Shown piece after piece: positions 7,598 through 13,134 of a stretch of 13,134 nucleotides of DNA (position 1 is the stretch's first letter; every line of letters starts with the position of its first letter). The stretch comes from HB2-32-21 sp003448675 (GTDB taxonomy: Bacteria > Pseudomonadota > Gammaproteobacteria > Pseudomonadales > Porticoccaceae). A model generated the notes under the pieces. It made no database searches, had not been told where the DNA came from, and was given only the letters and a program-made list of their open reading frames with translations. The stretch spans positions 1 through 13,134 of the forward strand of contig JBFHDK010000081.1 of assembly GCA_041584755.1 (NCBI GenBank), in the 5' to 3' direction. The position numbers and the translations under genes were made by a program.

Positions 7598-8341
7598 GTG
7601 AAAGCCGTTATTCCTATTAAGGGCCTCGATCAGGCCAAACAACGTCTGGCGCCGCTGTTGTCGGCGACCGAGCGACGCGCGTTGATGGCGCACATGATTG
7701 ATGATGTGCTGAGCGCCCTTGGTCGCTGTCCCGGGATTACCGGCCTGGTGGTGGTCAGCGATGATGCCGACGTTCAGGTGCAGGTCCGGGCTTATGGCGC
7801 GCGTATTCTCGCCGAGCCGCCTGCTGAAGATATCGAAAGCCTGTCAGAGAATGCGCTTTGCAATAAACAAGCGCGGGGCTTTGCCCGGCTAAATCAGGTG
7901 TATGCCATGGCCGCCAAAATACTGGCTAGCGAAGGGGAACGAGGTGTTCTTCTGCTGCCCGCCGATCTGCCGCGTATCAGCGCCGCCGATATTGAGGCAA
8001 TCCTTGAAATCCATGCCGATCCCGGTGTTACTATCGTGCCAGCCACCGCCGACGGTGGCACCAATGCCATGGTGCTGTCGCCGCCAGACATTATCGCGCC
8101 CGGCTTTGGTGAGTTGAGCTGCCAGCGTCATTGCGCCAGCGCCCGCGCCAAGGGTATCGAGGCCAGGGTGTTGAAGCTGCCCGGCCCCGGTCTTGATGTG
8201 GATACCGTTGAAGACCTGCGGGCGTTACTGGCGCTACCCGCTGGCAGTGGGACACGGGCTTTTCTTCACGACAGTGGTATTGCAGATCGTTTGCAGGGAA
8301 GTGCCGTCGATGCCGCAGAGCAGCAGGTTGTGGCGGGATGA
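7598..8341 (+). CDS. cofC: Phospholactate/phosphoenolpyruvate/phosphoglycerate guanylyltransferase
   Basis: CofC (FbiD in mycobacteria) activates the three-carbon phospho-acid with GTP. The start is GTG 7598, chosen because translation then opens with the canonical MKAVIPIKGLDQAKQRLAPLLS. Other family blocks are VVVSDDADV near 51-59, LLLPADLPRISAADIEAI at 118-135, PATADGGTNAMVLSPP at 148-163, FGELSCQRHCASARAKG at 170-186 and the closing GPGLDVDTVEDL at 196-207. At 247 residues it is longer than typical CofC/FbiD (about 210-225). Extra sequence seems to lie between LAEPP (71-75) and LNQVYAMA (98-105), where relatives usually go quickly from the acidic segment to GLN.AL, and there is also a C-terminal tail. 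No Shine-Dalgarno precedes the GTG, but a short ORF with its own GAGG overlaps the start. Confidence 0.93.
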   Translation: MKAVIPIKGLDQAKQRLAPLLSATERRALMAHMIDDVLSALGRCPGITGLVVVSDDADVQVQVRAYGARILAEPPAEDIESLSENALCNKQARGFARLNQVYAMAAKILASEGERGVLLLPADLPRISAADIEAILEIHADPGVTIVPATADGGTNAMVLSPPDIIAPGFGELSCQRHCASARAKGIEARVLKLPGPGLDVDTVEDLRALLALPAGSGTRAFLHDSGIADRLQGSAVDAAEQQVVAG

Positions 8342-8413
8342 TTTGATTAAGCTCGTCGGAAGTACGGGATAGCGAATCTTATATCCAGAGACTAATTAAC
8401 AGGGGAAAAGGGC

Positions 8414-10798
8414 TTGAACAGTGTGATCAAAACGCTCGCGGGACACCGGCTTGATAGGCAGGCCGCGTTGGCCCTGGCGGAAAATTCCGAACTTGAAAGC
8501 CTGATGGTGCGGGCCGCGGCGCTACGCGACCAGGCGGACGATGGACTGATCACCTACTCCCGGAAGATATTTATTCCCCTCACCCAGCTTTGTCGCAACG
8601 TCTGTCATTACTGTACTTTCGCCCAGCCGCCCCGAACCCTTGATCAGCCTTTTATGAGCCCCGAACAGGTGCTCGAGGTGGCCCGCCGTGGCGCTGCCGC
8701 CGGTTGTCACGAAGCGCTCTTTACCCTCGGTGACAAACCCGAGGCCCGCTATCGAGTGGCGCGGGAGGCCCTGGCCGACTTGGGTTACAAGACCACGGTC
8801 GAGTATCTGATCGCCATGGCCAGGCTGGTGTATGAAGAAACCGGCTTGCTGCCCCACCTTAATCCGGGGGTGCTCGATGAAGCCGAGCTGCGCGCCTGCC
8901 GCGAGGTGTCGGTGTCCCAGGGCATCATGCTGGAGTCGGTTTCCGAGCGCCTGTGCGAGAAGGGCCAACCCCATTATGGTTCACCCGACAAGCAACCCTC
9001 GGTTCGCCTGGAGGCCCTGCGCCTGGCCGGCGAGCTGAAAATACCCTACACCAGTGGCATTTTGATCGGCATCGGCGAGACTCGCCGTGAGCGGGTCGAG
9101 TCCCTGTTGGCTCTGCGGGATATTAACGACCGCTACGGCCATATTCAGGAAATCATTATTCAGAACTTCTGCGCCAAGCCCGGCACGCTGATGGCGGACA
9201 GGCCCGATGCGCCCTTTGAGGAGCTGCTTTGGACCATTGCCATGGCGAGACTGATATTCGGTCCCGCCATGGCGGTGCAGACGCCCCCCAACTTGAATGA
9301 CGGCGTACTGGCGCAACTGGTGGCCGCGGGTATCAGTGACTGGGGCGGCGTATCGCCGGTGACGCCGGATTTCGTGAATCCGGAAAAACCCTGGCCGACC
9401 CTCGAAAAACTGGCCGAGCAATCCGCCGGGGCTGGCAAAATTCTCACCGAGCGTCTGCCGGTTTATCCGATTCACGCTCACCAATTGGATGAGTGGGTCG
9501 ATGCCGGCCTGCACCGCAGCTTGCTGGAGCGCATGGACGCCACGGGTCTGGCGCGCCGTGATGTTTGGACGCCGGGCAGCGATATTGATCCGCCCACGGA
9601 TACCGCTCGCGAAGGTTGGCAAGCGGAGCCGCCGAAAACCAGCTCGGCAGTGAAGGGGATTATTCAACGGGCCGCGGCCGGAGAAAGGCTGGATGAAAGC
9701 TCCATTGCCCGTCTGTTCCGCGCCCGGGGTAATGACTTTACCGCTATCTGCGAGGCTGCCGATCAACTGCGCCGCGAGGTGGTCGGCGATGACGTCACCT
9801 ACGTCATCAACCGCAATATCAACTACACCAATGTGTGCAGCTACGCCTGCAAGTTCTGTGCGTTTTCCAAGGGCAAGACCAGCGAGAACCTGCGCGGCAA
9901 GCCCTATGTGCTGGATACCGCCCAAGTGGTCGAACGGGCGCGGGAGGCCTGGCAGAGGGGCGCCACGGAGGTCTGTCTGCAAGGGGGTATTCACCCCCAG
10001 TACACGGGTGATACCTACCACGAAATCTGCGCGGCCATTCACGAAGCCTTGCCCGGCATGCACATACATGCCTTCTCGGCCCTGGAAATCAGTCAGGGCG
10101 CGGCGACCCTGGGTCTGAGTGTCGAGGAATTTTTACAACGCCTCAAAGCTGCGGGCCTGAACAGCCTGCCCGGCACGGCAGCGGAAATTCTCGACGACGA
10201 AGTGCGGGACATTATCTGCCCCGACAAGCTGAAAACCCGGGAATGGCTGGAAGTGCTTGAGACCGCCCACAGTGTAGGCATACGCACCACCTCCACCATC
10301 ATGTTCGGCCATGTTGACCGGCCCGAACACTGGGCGCGCCACCTGCTGCATCTGCGCGACCTCCAGGCCCGCACTGGCGGCATCACCGAGTTCGTACCCC
10401 TGCCTTTCGTGCCCATGGAAGCGCCCATATTCCGACGGGGTAAATCCCGCCGCGGCCCCACCTATCGCGAAGCGGTACTGATGCATGCCATCGCACGGCT
10501 GGTGCTGCATCCCCACATCACCAACATTCAGGCCTCCTGGGTAAAAATGGGCGAGGCCGGTGTGCTGGCCTGCCTCCAGGCCGGCACTAACGATATGGGC
10601 GGCACTCTGATGAACGAAAGTATCTCCCGCGCCGCCGGCGCCAGCCACGGTCAGGAAATGACGCCGGGAAAAATGAATGCGCTGATCGACAGTATCGGCA
10701 GGCCAGTGCGTCGACGCACCACCTTTTATGGCGAACCTGAGCAGAGAGCTGAACTCCCGCAATCAGGGGGCGACATTACCCTGCAAAATCTGGCTTGA
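8414..10798 (+). CDS. fbiC: FO synthase, CofG-CofH fusion
   Basis: FbiC makes FO, the deazaflavin chromophore of F420, from tyrosine and the flavin intermediate 5-amino-6-ribitylamino-uracil, using two radical SAM reactions. The protein is 794 residues, slightly shorter than mycobacterial FbiC. The N-terminal CofG-type half opens with YSRKIFIPLTQLCRNVCHYC and has its CxxxCxxC cluster at Cys60, Cys64 and Cys67. The C-terminal CofH-type half has NINYTNVCSYACKFCAF with Cys475, Cys479 and Cys482. Both iron-sulfur motifs are intact, so both half-reactions should run. The start is read as TTG 8414, eight bases after AGGGG at 8401-8405; GTG 8423 is an alternative. A 72-bp gap separates it from cofC, and it closes the F420 locus, with a convergent gene 35 bp beyond its stop. 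Confidence 0.96.
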   Translation: MNSVIKTLAGHRLDRQAALALAENSELESLMVRAAALRDQADDGLITYSRKIFIPLTQLCRNVCHYCTFAQPPRTLDQPFMSPEQVLEVARRGAAAGCHEALFTLGDKPEARYRVAREALADLGYKTTVEYLIAMARLVYEETGLLPHLNPGVLDEAELRACREVSVSQGIMLESVSERLCEKGQPHYGSPDKQPSVRLEALRLAGELKIPYTSGILIGIGETRRERVESLLALRDINDRYGHIQEIIIQNFCAKPGTLMADRPDAPFEELLWTIAMARLIFGPAMAVQTPPNLNDGVLAQLVAAGISDWGGVSPVTPDFVNPEKPWPTLEKLAEQSAGAGKILTERLPVYPIHAHQLDEWVDAGLHRSLLERMDATGLARRDVWTPGSDIDPPTDTAREGWQAEPPKTSSAVKGIIQRAAAGERLDESSIARLFRARGNDFTAICEAADQLRREVVGDDVTYVINRNINYTNVCSYACKFCAFSKGKTSENLRGKPYVLDTAQVVERAREAWQRGATEVCLQGGIHPQYTGDTYHEICAAIHEALPGMHIHAFSALEISQGAATLGLSVEEFLQRLKAAGLNSLPGTAAEILDDEVRDIICPDKLKTREWLEVLETAHSVGIRTTSTIMFGHVDRPEHWARHLLHLRDLQARTGGITEFVPLPFVPMEAPIFRRGKSRRGPTYREAVLMHAIARLVLHPHITNIQASWVKMGEAGVLACLQAGTNDMGGTLMNESISRAAGASHGQEMTPGKMNALIDSIGRPVRRRTTFYGEPEQRAELPQSGGDITLQNLA

Positions 10799-10833
10799 CG
10801 TTGTTGGAACTGCTTGGACGTTTAACGCCTGAA

Positions 10834-11568
10834 TTAGGTGACATGTTGCACGACCCTGCATTTGGGATATGCCGAGCAACCCCAGAACTGATTGCCTGCG
10901 TTCGCGCCACGCTTGGCAGTGCGCAAGGTCATGACGCCACCGCACTTGGGGCACTGCCGGGCCGTTGCAGGGTTAGGCCTGGACCGGAGTTGTTGGACGT
11001 GCTGCCTGTGCGTTTCACGGGTTGGCGCCAAGCGTCCTGAGTTAATTCGTGACAAGATGCCTTGTACCTCAGGCTCACTCAACACCGGCTCAGAGAATGA
11101 CCTGATATATCTGATATAGCCGCCGCCCTGCGTGACGTTCGCCGGCATAGATGATTTGAACTTGCTTTGACCAGCAAACACGACAACGGAATGGATGACC
11201 TCGGGTGAGATATCAAGCGCGGACTCCAGCGCTTTCACGTGCCTGTAATTCTGGCGAAGTGGATTCTGAAACCTGAACGATTTTTTGTAGATCTTCTGCG
11301 TCCACTGGGCCTGATGCTCACCACCGAATATCCAGCCCTTCATATTCTTTGTTTCCACCACAAAAACTCCAAACCGAGACACAAAGATGTGGTCGATCTG
11401 AGTGGTTCCGTCCGGTGTCGGCAGAGTGATGTTGTGGGTTCGATGGTAAGTCTCTTCAGGAAGCCATAGCTTCGCCGAAAATTTAACCAGAGCTTCACCA
11501 AGCAACCCTTTGAACCAGGGCGATTGAAGTATGCAGATGATCAGCGCGATTGGCACCAACCACCACAA
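10834..11568 (-). CDS. NERD domain nuclease-related protein with C-terminal topoisomerase-type zinc ribbon
   Basis: The N-terminus has a short hydrophobic anchor (about residues 2-15), then SPWFKGLLGE at 16-25. The nuclease-related NERD core follows: GTTQIDHIFVSRFGVFVVETKNMKGWIFG spans about 54-82, with Asp59, Glu72 and Lys74 as the restriction-endonuclease-like triad. QNPLRQNYRHVKAL is at 101-114. The C-terminus is a four-cysteine zinc ribbon (Cys206, Cys209, Cys231, Cys237) like those at the end of topoisomerase I. A role in DNA processing or defence is likely but unproven. No ATG is in frame: the only full-length start is TTG 11568, with GTG 11556 next. As I recall, homologs have about 10-15 residues before the LWWL segment, so the 5' end is probably truncated. 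It reads leftward, toward fbiC, and its 5' end overlaps the candidate attC site. Confidence 0.85.
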   Translation of the reverse strand: MWWLVPIALIICILQSPWFKGLLGEALVKFSAKLWLPEETYHRTHNITLPTPDGTTQIDHIFVSRFGVFVVETKNMKGWIFGGEHQAQWTQKIYKKSFRFQNPLRQNYRHVKALESALDISPEVIHSVVVFAGQSKFKSSMPANVTQGGGYIRYIRSFSEPVLSEPEVQGILSRINSGRLAPTRETHRQHVQQLRSRPNPATARQCPKCGGVMTLRTAKRGANAGNQFWGCSAYPKCRVVQHVT

Positions 11569-11612
11569 AAGGCGCGGAGTACTGGCTGTCGGACTGCCGG
11601 TTTTTGTTATGC
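11554..11612 (-). repeat. Candidate attC site at the end of the HEPN-like gene cassette
   Basis: Read on the minus strand, the left core is GCATAAC (plus 11606-11612), just past the stop of the HEPN-like gene. The right core is GTTGGTG (plus 11554-11560), giving a 59-bp element. Between them AAAA pairs with TTTT, GGC with GCC and AGT with ACT, with bulges. The left core is well supported because its extended form, AATGCATAAC, is the exact complement of the start of the same cassette at 12355-12364. The right half is weak and overlaps the start of the NERD gene. Confidence 0.5.
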
Positions 11613-12363
11613 ATTACTTTGGAAATTCTCTGTACCACATGGGTTGACGGGTACTACTTTTTAGATACCAATTAAATACGTCTTTTGCCAGTAAATGCGG
11701 TTTTTGAAGCTTAAATAGCTTATCCCAGAGATTTACTCTGCCAGTATCAACCGATCTTGTTTCATGGCTCTTTGCATGGATAAGAGCGTCACGACATTCT
11801 TTTAATTTTTTGTAGCTAACCCAAACAGGACTTTTACCTTTTGGTGCCTCTACTTCGTAGATACTTGGCAATATTTCATTCAGTTTCCTTTCCATGGAAA
11901 AATATCGTTCGATTTCCTTTTTGCCTGACTTCTCAAGAATAATTTCTGAACGCTTCGAGTGCCAGCATTCATGGCTTTCTGGAATCGAATCATTGCAAAA
12001 CGACTCTATGGCTGTGTAAGCCGAAATTACTGAAGTTGCTATTTTCTCTAGCGCATCAAACGCAATTTGATCATCTTTAAAAATTACGTCGGACTTTAAC
12101 GAGGAGTCAATTTTGCTTTCTTTTCTCAAAGCCCAATATTCGCTCCATGATTTTTCTGAGTTGCTTATATAAAGTGCTGTCAAATCTGGAACGGGTAGCG
12201 TCAACCTCTTTTTCTTTGGCAAATCGACAACTGAGACGAGCTTTAACCTGGCGCCCTTCGAGACCTTTTGTCCATCCCAAGGCAAAATCGTCTCTTCCGC
12301 CACAGTGGTTGTTACTTTTAGTCTCCAATCTACATCATCCATCAGAACCCCACGAATGCATAA
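11560..12363 (-). mobile_element. Integron gene cassette with HEPN-like gene
   Basis: The cassette is bounded by G^TT cleavage points within the core GTTATGC at its 5' edge (plus 12358-12364) and the candidate core GTTGGTG at its 3' edge. It contains one gene with very little spare sequence, as is usual for cassettes. The 10-bp inverted match 11606-11615 / 12355-12364 (GTTATGCATT) links both ends to the same circular cassette. The left end (3' edge) is less certain than the right. Confidence 0.6.
11614..12342 (-). CDS. Hypothetical protein with HEPN-like RxxxxH motif (cassette gene)
   Basis: I do not recognise a named family for the full 242 residues. The C-terminal half is predicted helical. 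A helix around 98-119 (LEKIATSVISAYTAIESFCNDS) is of the kind that opens HEPN-type domains. The segment KLKECRDALIHAKSH at 179-193 contains Arg184-x4-His189, matching the R-x4-6-H signature of HEPN ribonucleases. The N-terminal 90 residues are unassigned. No signal peptide or membrane segment is seen. If the HEPN reading is right, RNA cleavage in a toxin or anti-phage context is the natural hypothesis. TGGGG seven bases before ATG 12342 is an acceptable ribosome binding site. The stop codon overlaps the attC core. The coding sequence is markedly more AT-rich than the F420 genes. Confidence 0.7.
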   Translation of the reverse strand: MDDVDWRLKVTTTVAEETILPWDGQKVSKGARLKLVSVVDLPKKKRLTLPVPDLTALYISNSEKSWSEYWALRKESKIDSSLKSDVIFKDDQIAFDALEKIATSVISAYTAIESFCNDSIPESHECWHSKRSEIILEKSGKKEIERYFSMERKLNEILPSIYEVEAPKGKSPVWVSYKKLKECRDALIHAKSHETRSVDTGRVNLWDKLFKLQKPHLLAKDVFNWYLKSSTRQPMWYREFPK

Positions 12364-12424
12364 CGCCTAAGTGTGGGGCGGAGGTGCGGTAGCACCGGAG
12401 TCCCGCACCACTTACTTGTTAATG
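12358..12424 (-). repeat. attC recombination site between two integron cassettes
   Basis: The 67-bp imperfect palindrome reads on the minus strand from core CATTAAC (plus 12418-12424) to core GTTATGC (plus 12358-12364). Inner boxes TAAGTG and CACTTA pair. The segment next to GTTATGC is CTTAGGC, like the TTAGGC ends of Vibrio-type attC sites. The centre folds as GGTGC / GCACC (12383-12387 and 12392-12396) around a 4-base loop. Size and layout fit attC sites (about 57-141 bp). The stop of the upstream membrane-protein gene lies just inside it and the next gene starts 16 bases beyond. Confidence 0.85.
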
Positions 12425-12992
12425 GTATGGATTTCATTGGCAATACTTTTTGTATGGAAAGGGAGTGAGACGGCCTGTGTAAGCAGGCCCAGCATAAAAC
12501 TGACTAAGAAAAAAGAAAGCAGAATTGAACCGAATTCAACCAGAAAAGTAATAACTGAATAATTACCTACAATGCCGTAATACCAGGAGTTTATAGCTCT
12601 GATATTTGAGCTTATTGTTTCGTTAGCGCGGAGTGCTATAAAGAAAAAGATAAACCCTAAAGCCAGTATACTTGATGATAAAAGCAAAGGTTTCCATGGA
12701 TGCATTTTGCTTGATATATTTTTAGCTAACAGGCCGAGCATGATAAGAACAGAAAGGCTTAATGTAGCTAGTATGAGGGAGAGACCACCAAGAATAACTA
12801 AGTTTAAAAACCAAACTGCTTTTGCAATACCATAATAAGTAACACCGAACACTGTGATATCTTCAACTATTAGGACGACATATATACCAATACAGATTAC
12901 AAGCCACACTGCGGCAACAGGCAGCATCAGCCATTGTTGTCGAGCTTCTCGTTTTCTTACTTCCTCAATTGAATCCATGCAAATACCATTAA
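12364..12992 (-). mobile_element. Integron gene cassette with membrane-protein gene
   Basis: The cassette runs between the G^TT points of GTTAATG at its 5' edge (complement of 12987-12993) and GTTATGC at its 3' edge. It holds a single gene. The 11-bp sequence GTTAATGGTAT occurs at 12418-12428 and as its exact inverted copy at 12983-12993. This is expected because the first and last cores of a circular cassette are complementary. The gene has only 14 bases of leader within the cassette. Confidence 0.75.
12412..12978 (-). CDS. Hypothetical integral membrane protein (cassette gene)
   Basis: The 188-residue protein has no family that I recognise. It is strongly hydrophobic, with membrane segments at about 16-38, 54-84 (long enough for one long or two short helices), 97-117 and 140-170. 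A charged cytoplasmic-looking N-terminus (MDSIEEVRKREARQQW) precedes the first. There is no signal peptidase motif, enzymatic motif or conserved Cys pair. ATG 12978 starts 14 bases into the cassette without a visible Shine-Dalgarno, so translation may depend on an upstream cassette or be leaderless-like. The stop TAA is part of the attC site that follows. AT-rich codon use separates it from the F420 locus. A partner or regulatory role with neighbouring cassette proteins is possible but nothing in the sequence shows it. Confidence 0.75.
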   Translation of the reverse strand: MDSIEEVRKREARQQWLMLPVAAVWLVICIGIYVVLIVEDITVFGVTYYGIAKAVWFLNLVILGGLSLILATLSLSVLIMLGLLAKNISSKMHPWKPLLLSSSILALGFIFFFIALRANETISSNIRAINSWYYGIVGNYSVITFLVEFGSILLSFFLVSFMLGLLTQAVSLPFHTKSIANEIHTINK

Positions 12993-13047
12993 CAGCTTAA
13001 TCAGAAGACCCGTTCCCACTATTACCGGTCTCGTGATCAAGTAAAGG
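12987..13047 (-). repeat. Candidate degenerate attC upstream of the membrane-protein cassette
   Basis: On the minus strand the right core GTTAATG (complement of 12987-12993) is preceded by an imperfect hairpin. Arms 12996-13010 and 13027-13041 match at 12 of 15 positions around a 16-base loop. The left core would be CCTTTAC (complement of 13041-13047), which departs from the consensus ending AAC by one base. The geometry is that of a 61-bp attC. An attI site or a chance hairpin remains possible. Confidence 0.45.
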
Positions 13048-13134
13048 GGGAACATAACATAATGGTCTTATCTCTTTGAATTCCATAACTTTAATACCGC
13101 TCCTTCTGTCTTGCCTGATTGTGATCGCGAGACC
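12997..13134 (-). CDS. C-terminal end of an unknown ORF, cut by window edge
   Basis: This frame is open from the window edge for 45 codons to TAA at 12997-12999. It may be the tail of a preceding cassette gene, since the stop falls inside the candidate attC, as for its neighbours. If translation instead starts at the internal ATG (13084-13086) only 29 residues remain. An AGGAG lies 13 bases before that ATG, longer than ideal. The visible peptide includes IRQDRRSGIKVMEFKEIRP and matches nothing I recognise. It could be a chance open frame. Confidence 0.35.
   Translation of the reverse strand, partial: GLAITIRQDRRSGIKVMEFKEIRPLCYVPPLLDHETGNSGNGSSD
13027..13134. repeat. Inverted repeat of 13 bp near the window end
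   Basis: GGTCTCGTGATCA at 13027-13039 recurs inverted at 13122-13134 (12 of 13 positions, TGATCGCGAGACC on the plus strand), with 82 bases between. The inner copy also forms one arm of the candidate attC hairpin. It runs up to the window edge, so its full extent cannot be seen. Confidence 0.6.

Noticed and set aside
8981..10069. 362-codon open frame on the minus strand
   Set aside because: It is antisense to fbiC, including the second radical SAM half; the His/Gly/Gln-rich translation is typical of a shadow frame.
10795..11119. Short plus-strand frames after the fbiC stop
   Set aside because: They are antisense to the zinc ribbon and C-terminal part of the NERD gene and show no independent evidence.

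Overview
The window looks like a chromosomal segment of a GC-rich proteobacterium, most likely a gammaproteobacterium. This rests on protein style, Shine-Dalgarno-poor but normal bacterial gene starts, and integron-type attC sites; no marker gene is present. About two thirds of the window is high-GC core-like sequence. The right end (about 10.8-13.1 kb) becomes clearly AT-richer and looks acquired.

Region 1 (1-2700) holds a CoA-transferase/hydrolase-family enzyme whose expected catalytic Glu position reads Gly. It is followed by a small secreted-protein gene with an apparent one-base frameshift in its signal peptide, then a small sulfotransferase.

Region 2 (2700-10800) is a coenzyme F420 locus. 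A Rv3520c-like F420-dependent LLM oxidoreductase is transcribed leftward. Divergent from it, all rightward, are a second LLM flavin/F420 oxidoreductase, an NpdG-like NADPH:F420 reductase, cofE, cofD, cofC and an fbiC-type cofG-cofH fusion. Together these make FO (FbiC), activate the phospho-acid linker (CofC), join it to FO (CofD), add glutamates (CofE), recycle F420H2 (NpdG) and supply two candidate F420 users. CofE is stand-alone: the nitroreductase-like domain of actinobacterial FbiB is absent, and CofC carries what looks like an insertion. The linker chemistry is therefore an open question (phosphoenolpyruvate, 2-phospholactate or 3-phosphoglycerate).

Region 3 (10830-13134) has only leftward genes: a NERD nuclease-like protein with a C-terminal zinc ribbon, a HEPN-like protein, a four-helix-region membrane protein and the C-terminal end of one more ORF. 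The HEPN-like and membrane-protein genes are bounded by attC-type recombination sites. For each cassette, the 7-bp core at its 5' edge is the exact complement of the core at its own 3' edge, extended to 10-11 bp, which is the hallmark of integron gene cassettes. No integrase is in view, so this is either the distal end of a chromosomal integron or an integrase-less attC cluster. The NERD gene's 5' end lies at the array boundary and appears trimmed.

Smaller curiosities are short tandem repeats that straddle two stop codons in the F420 locus, and a possible leader ORF overlapping the cofC start.
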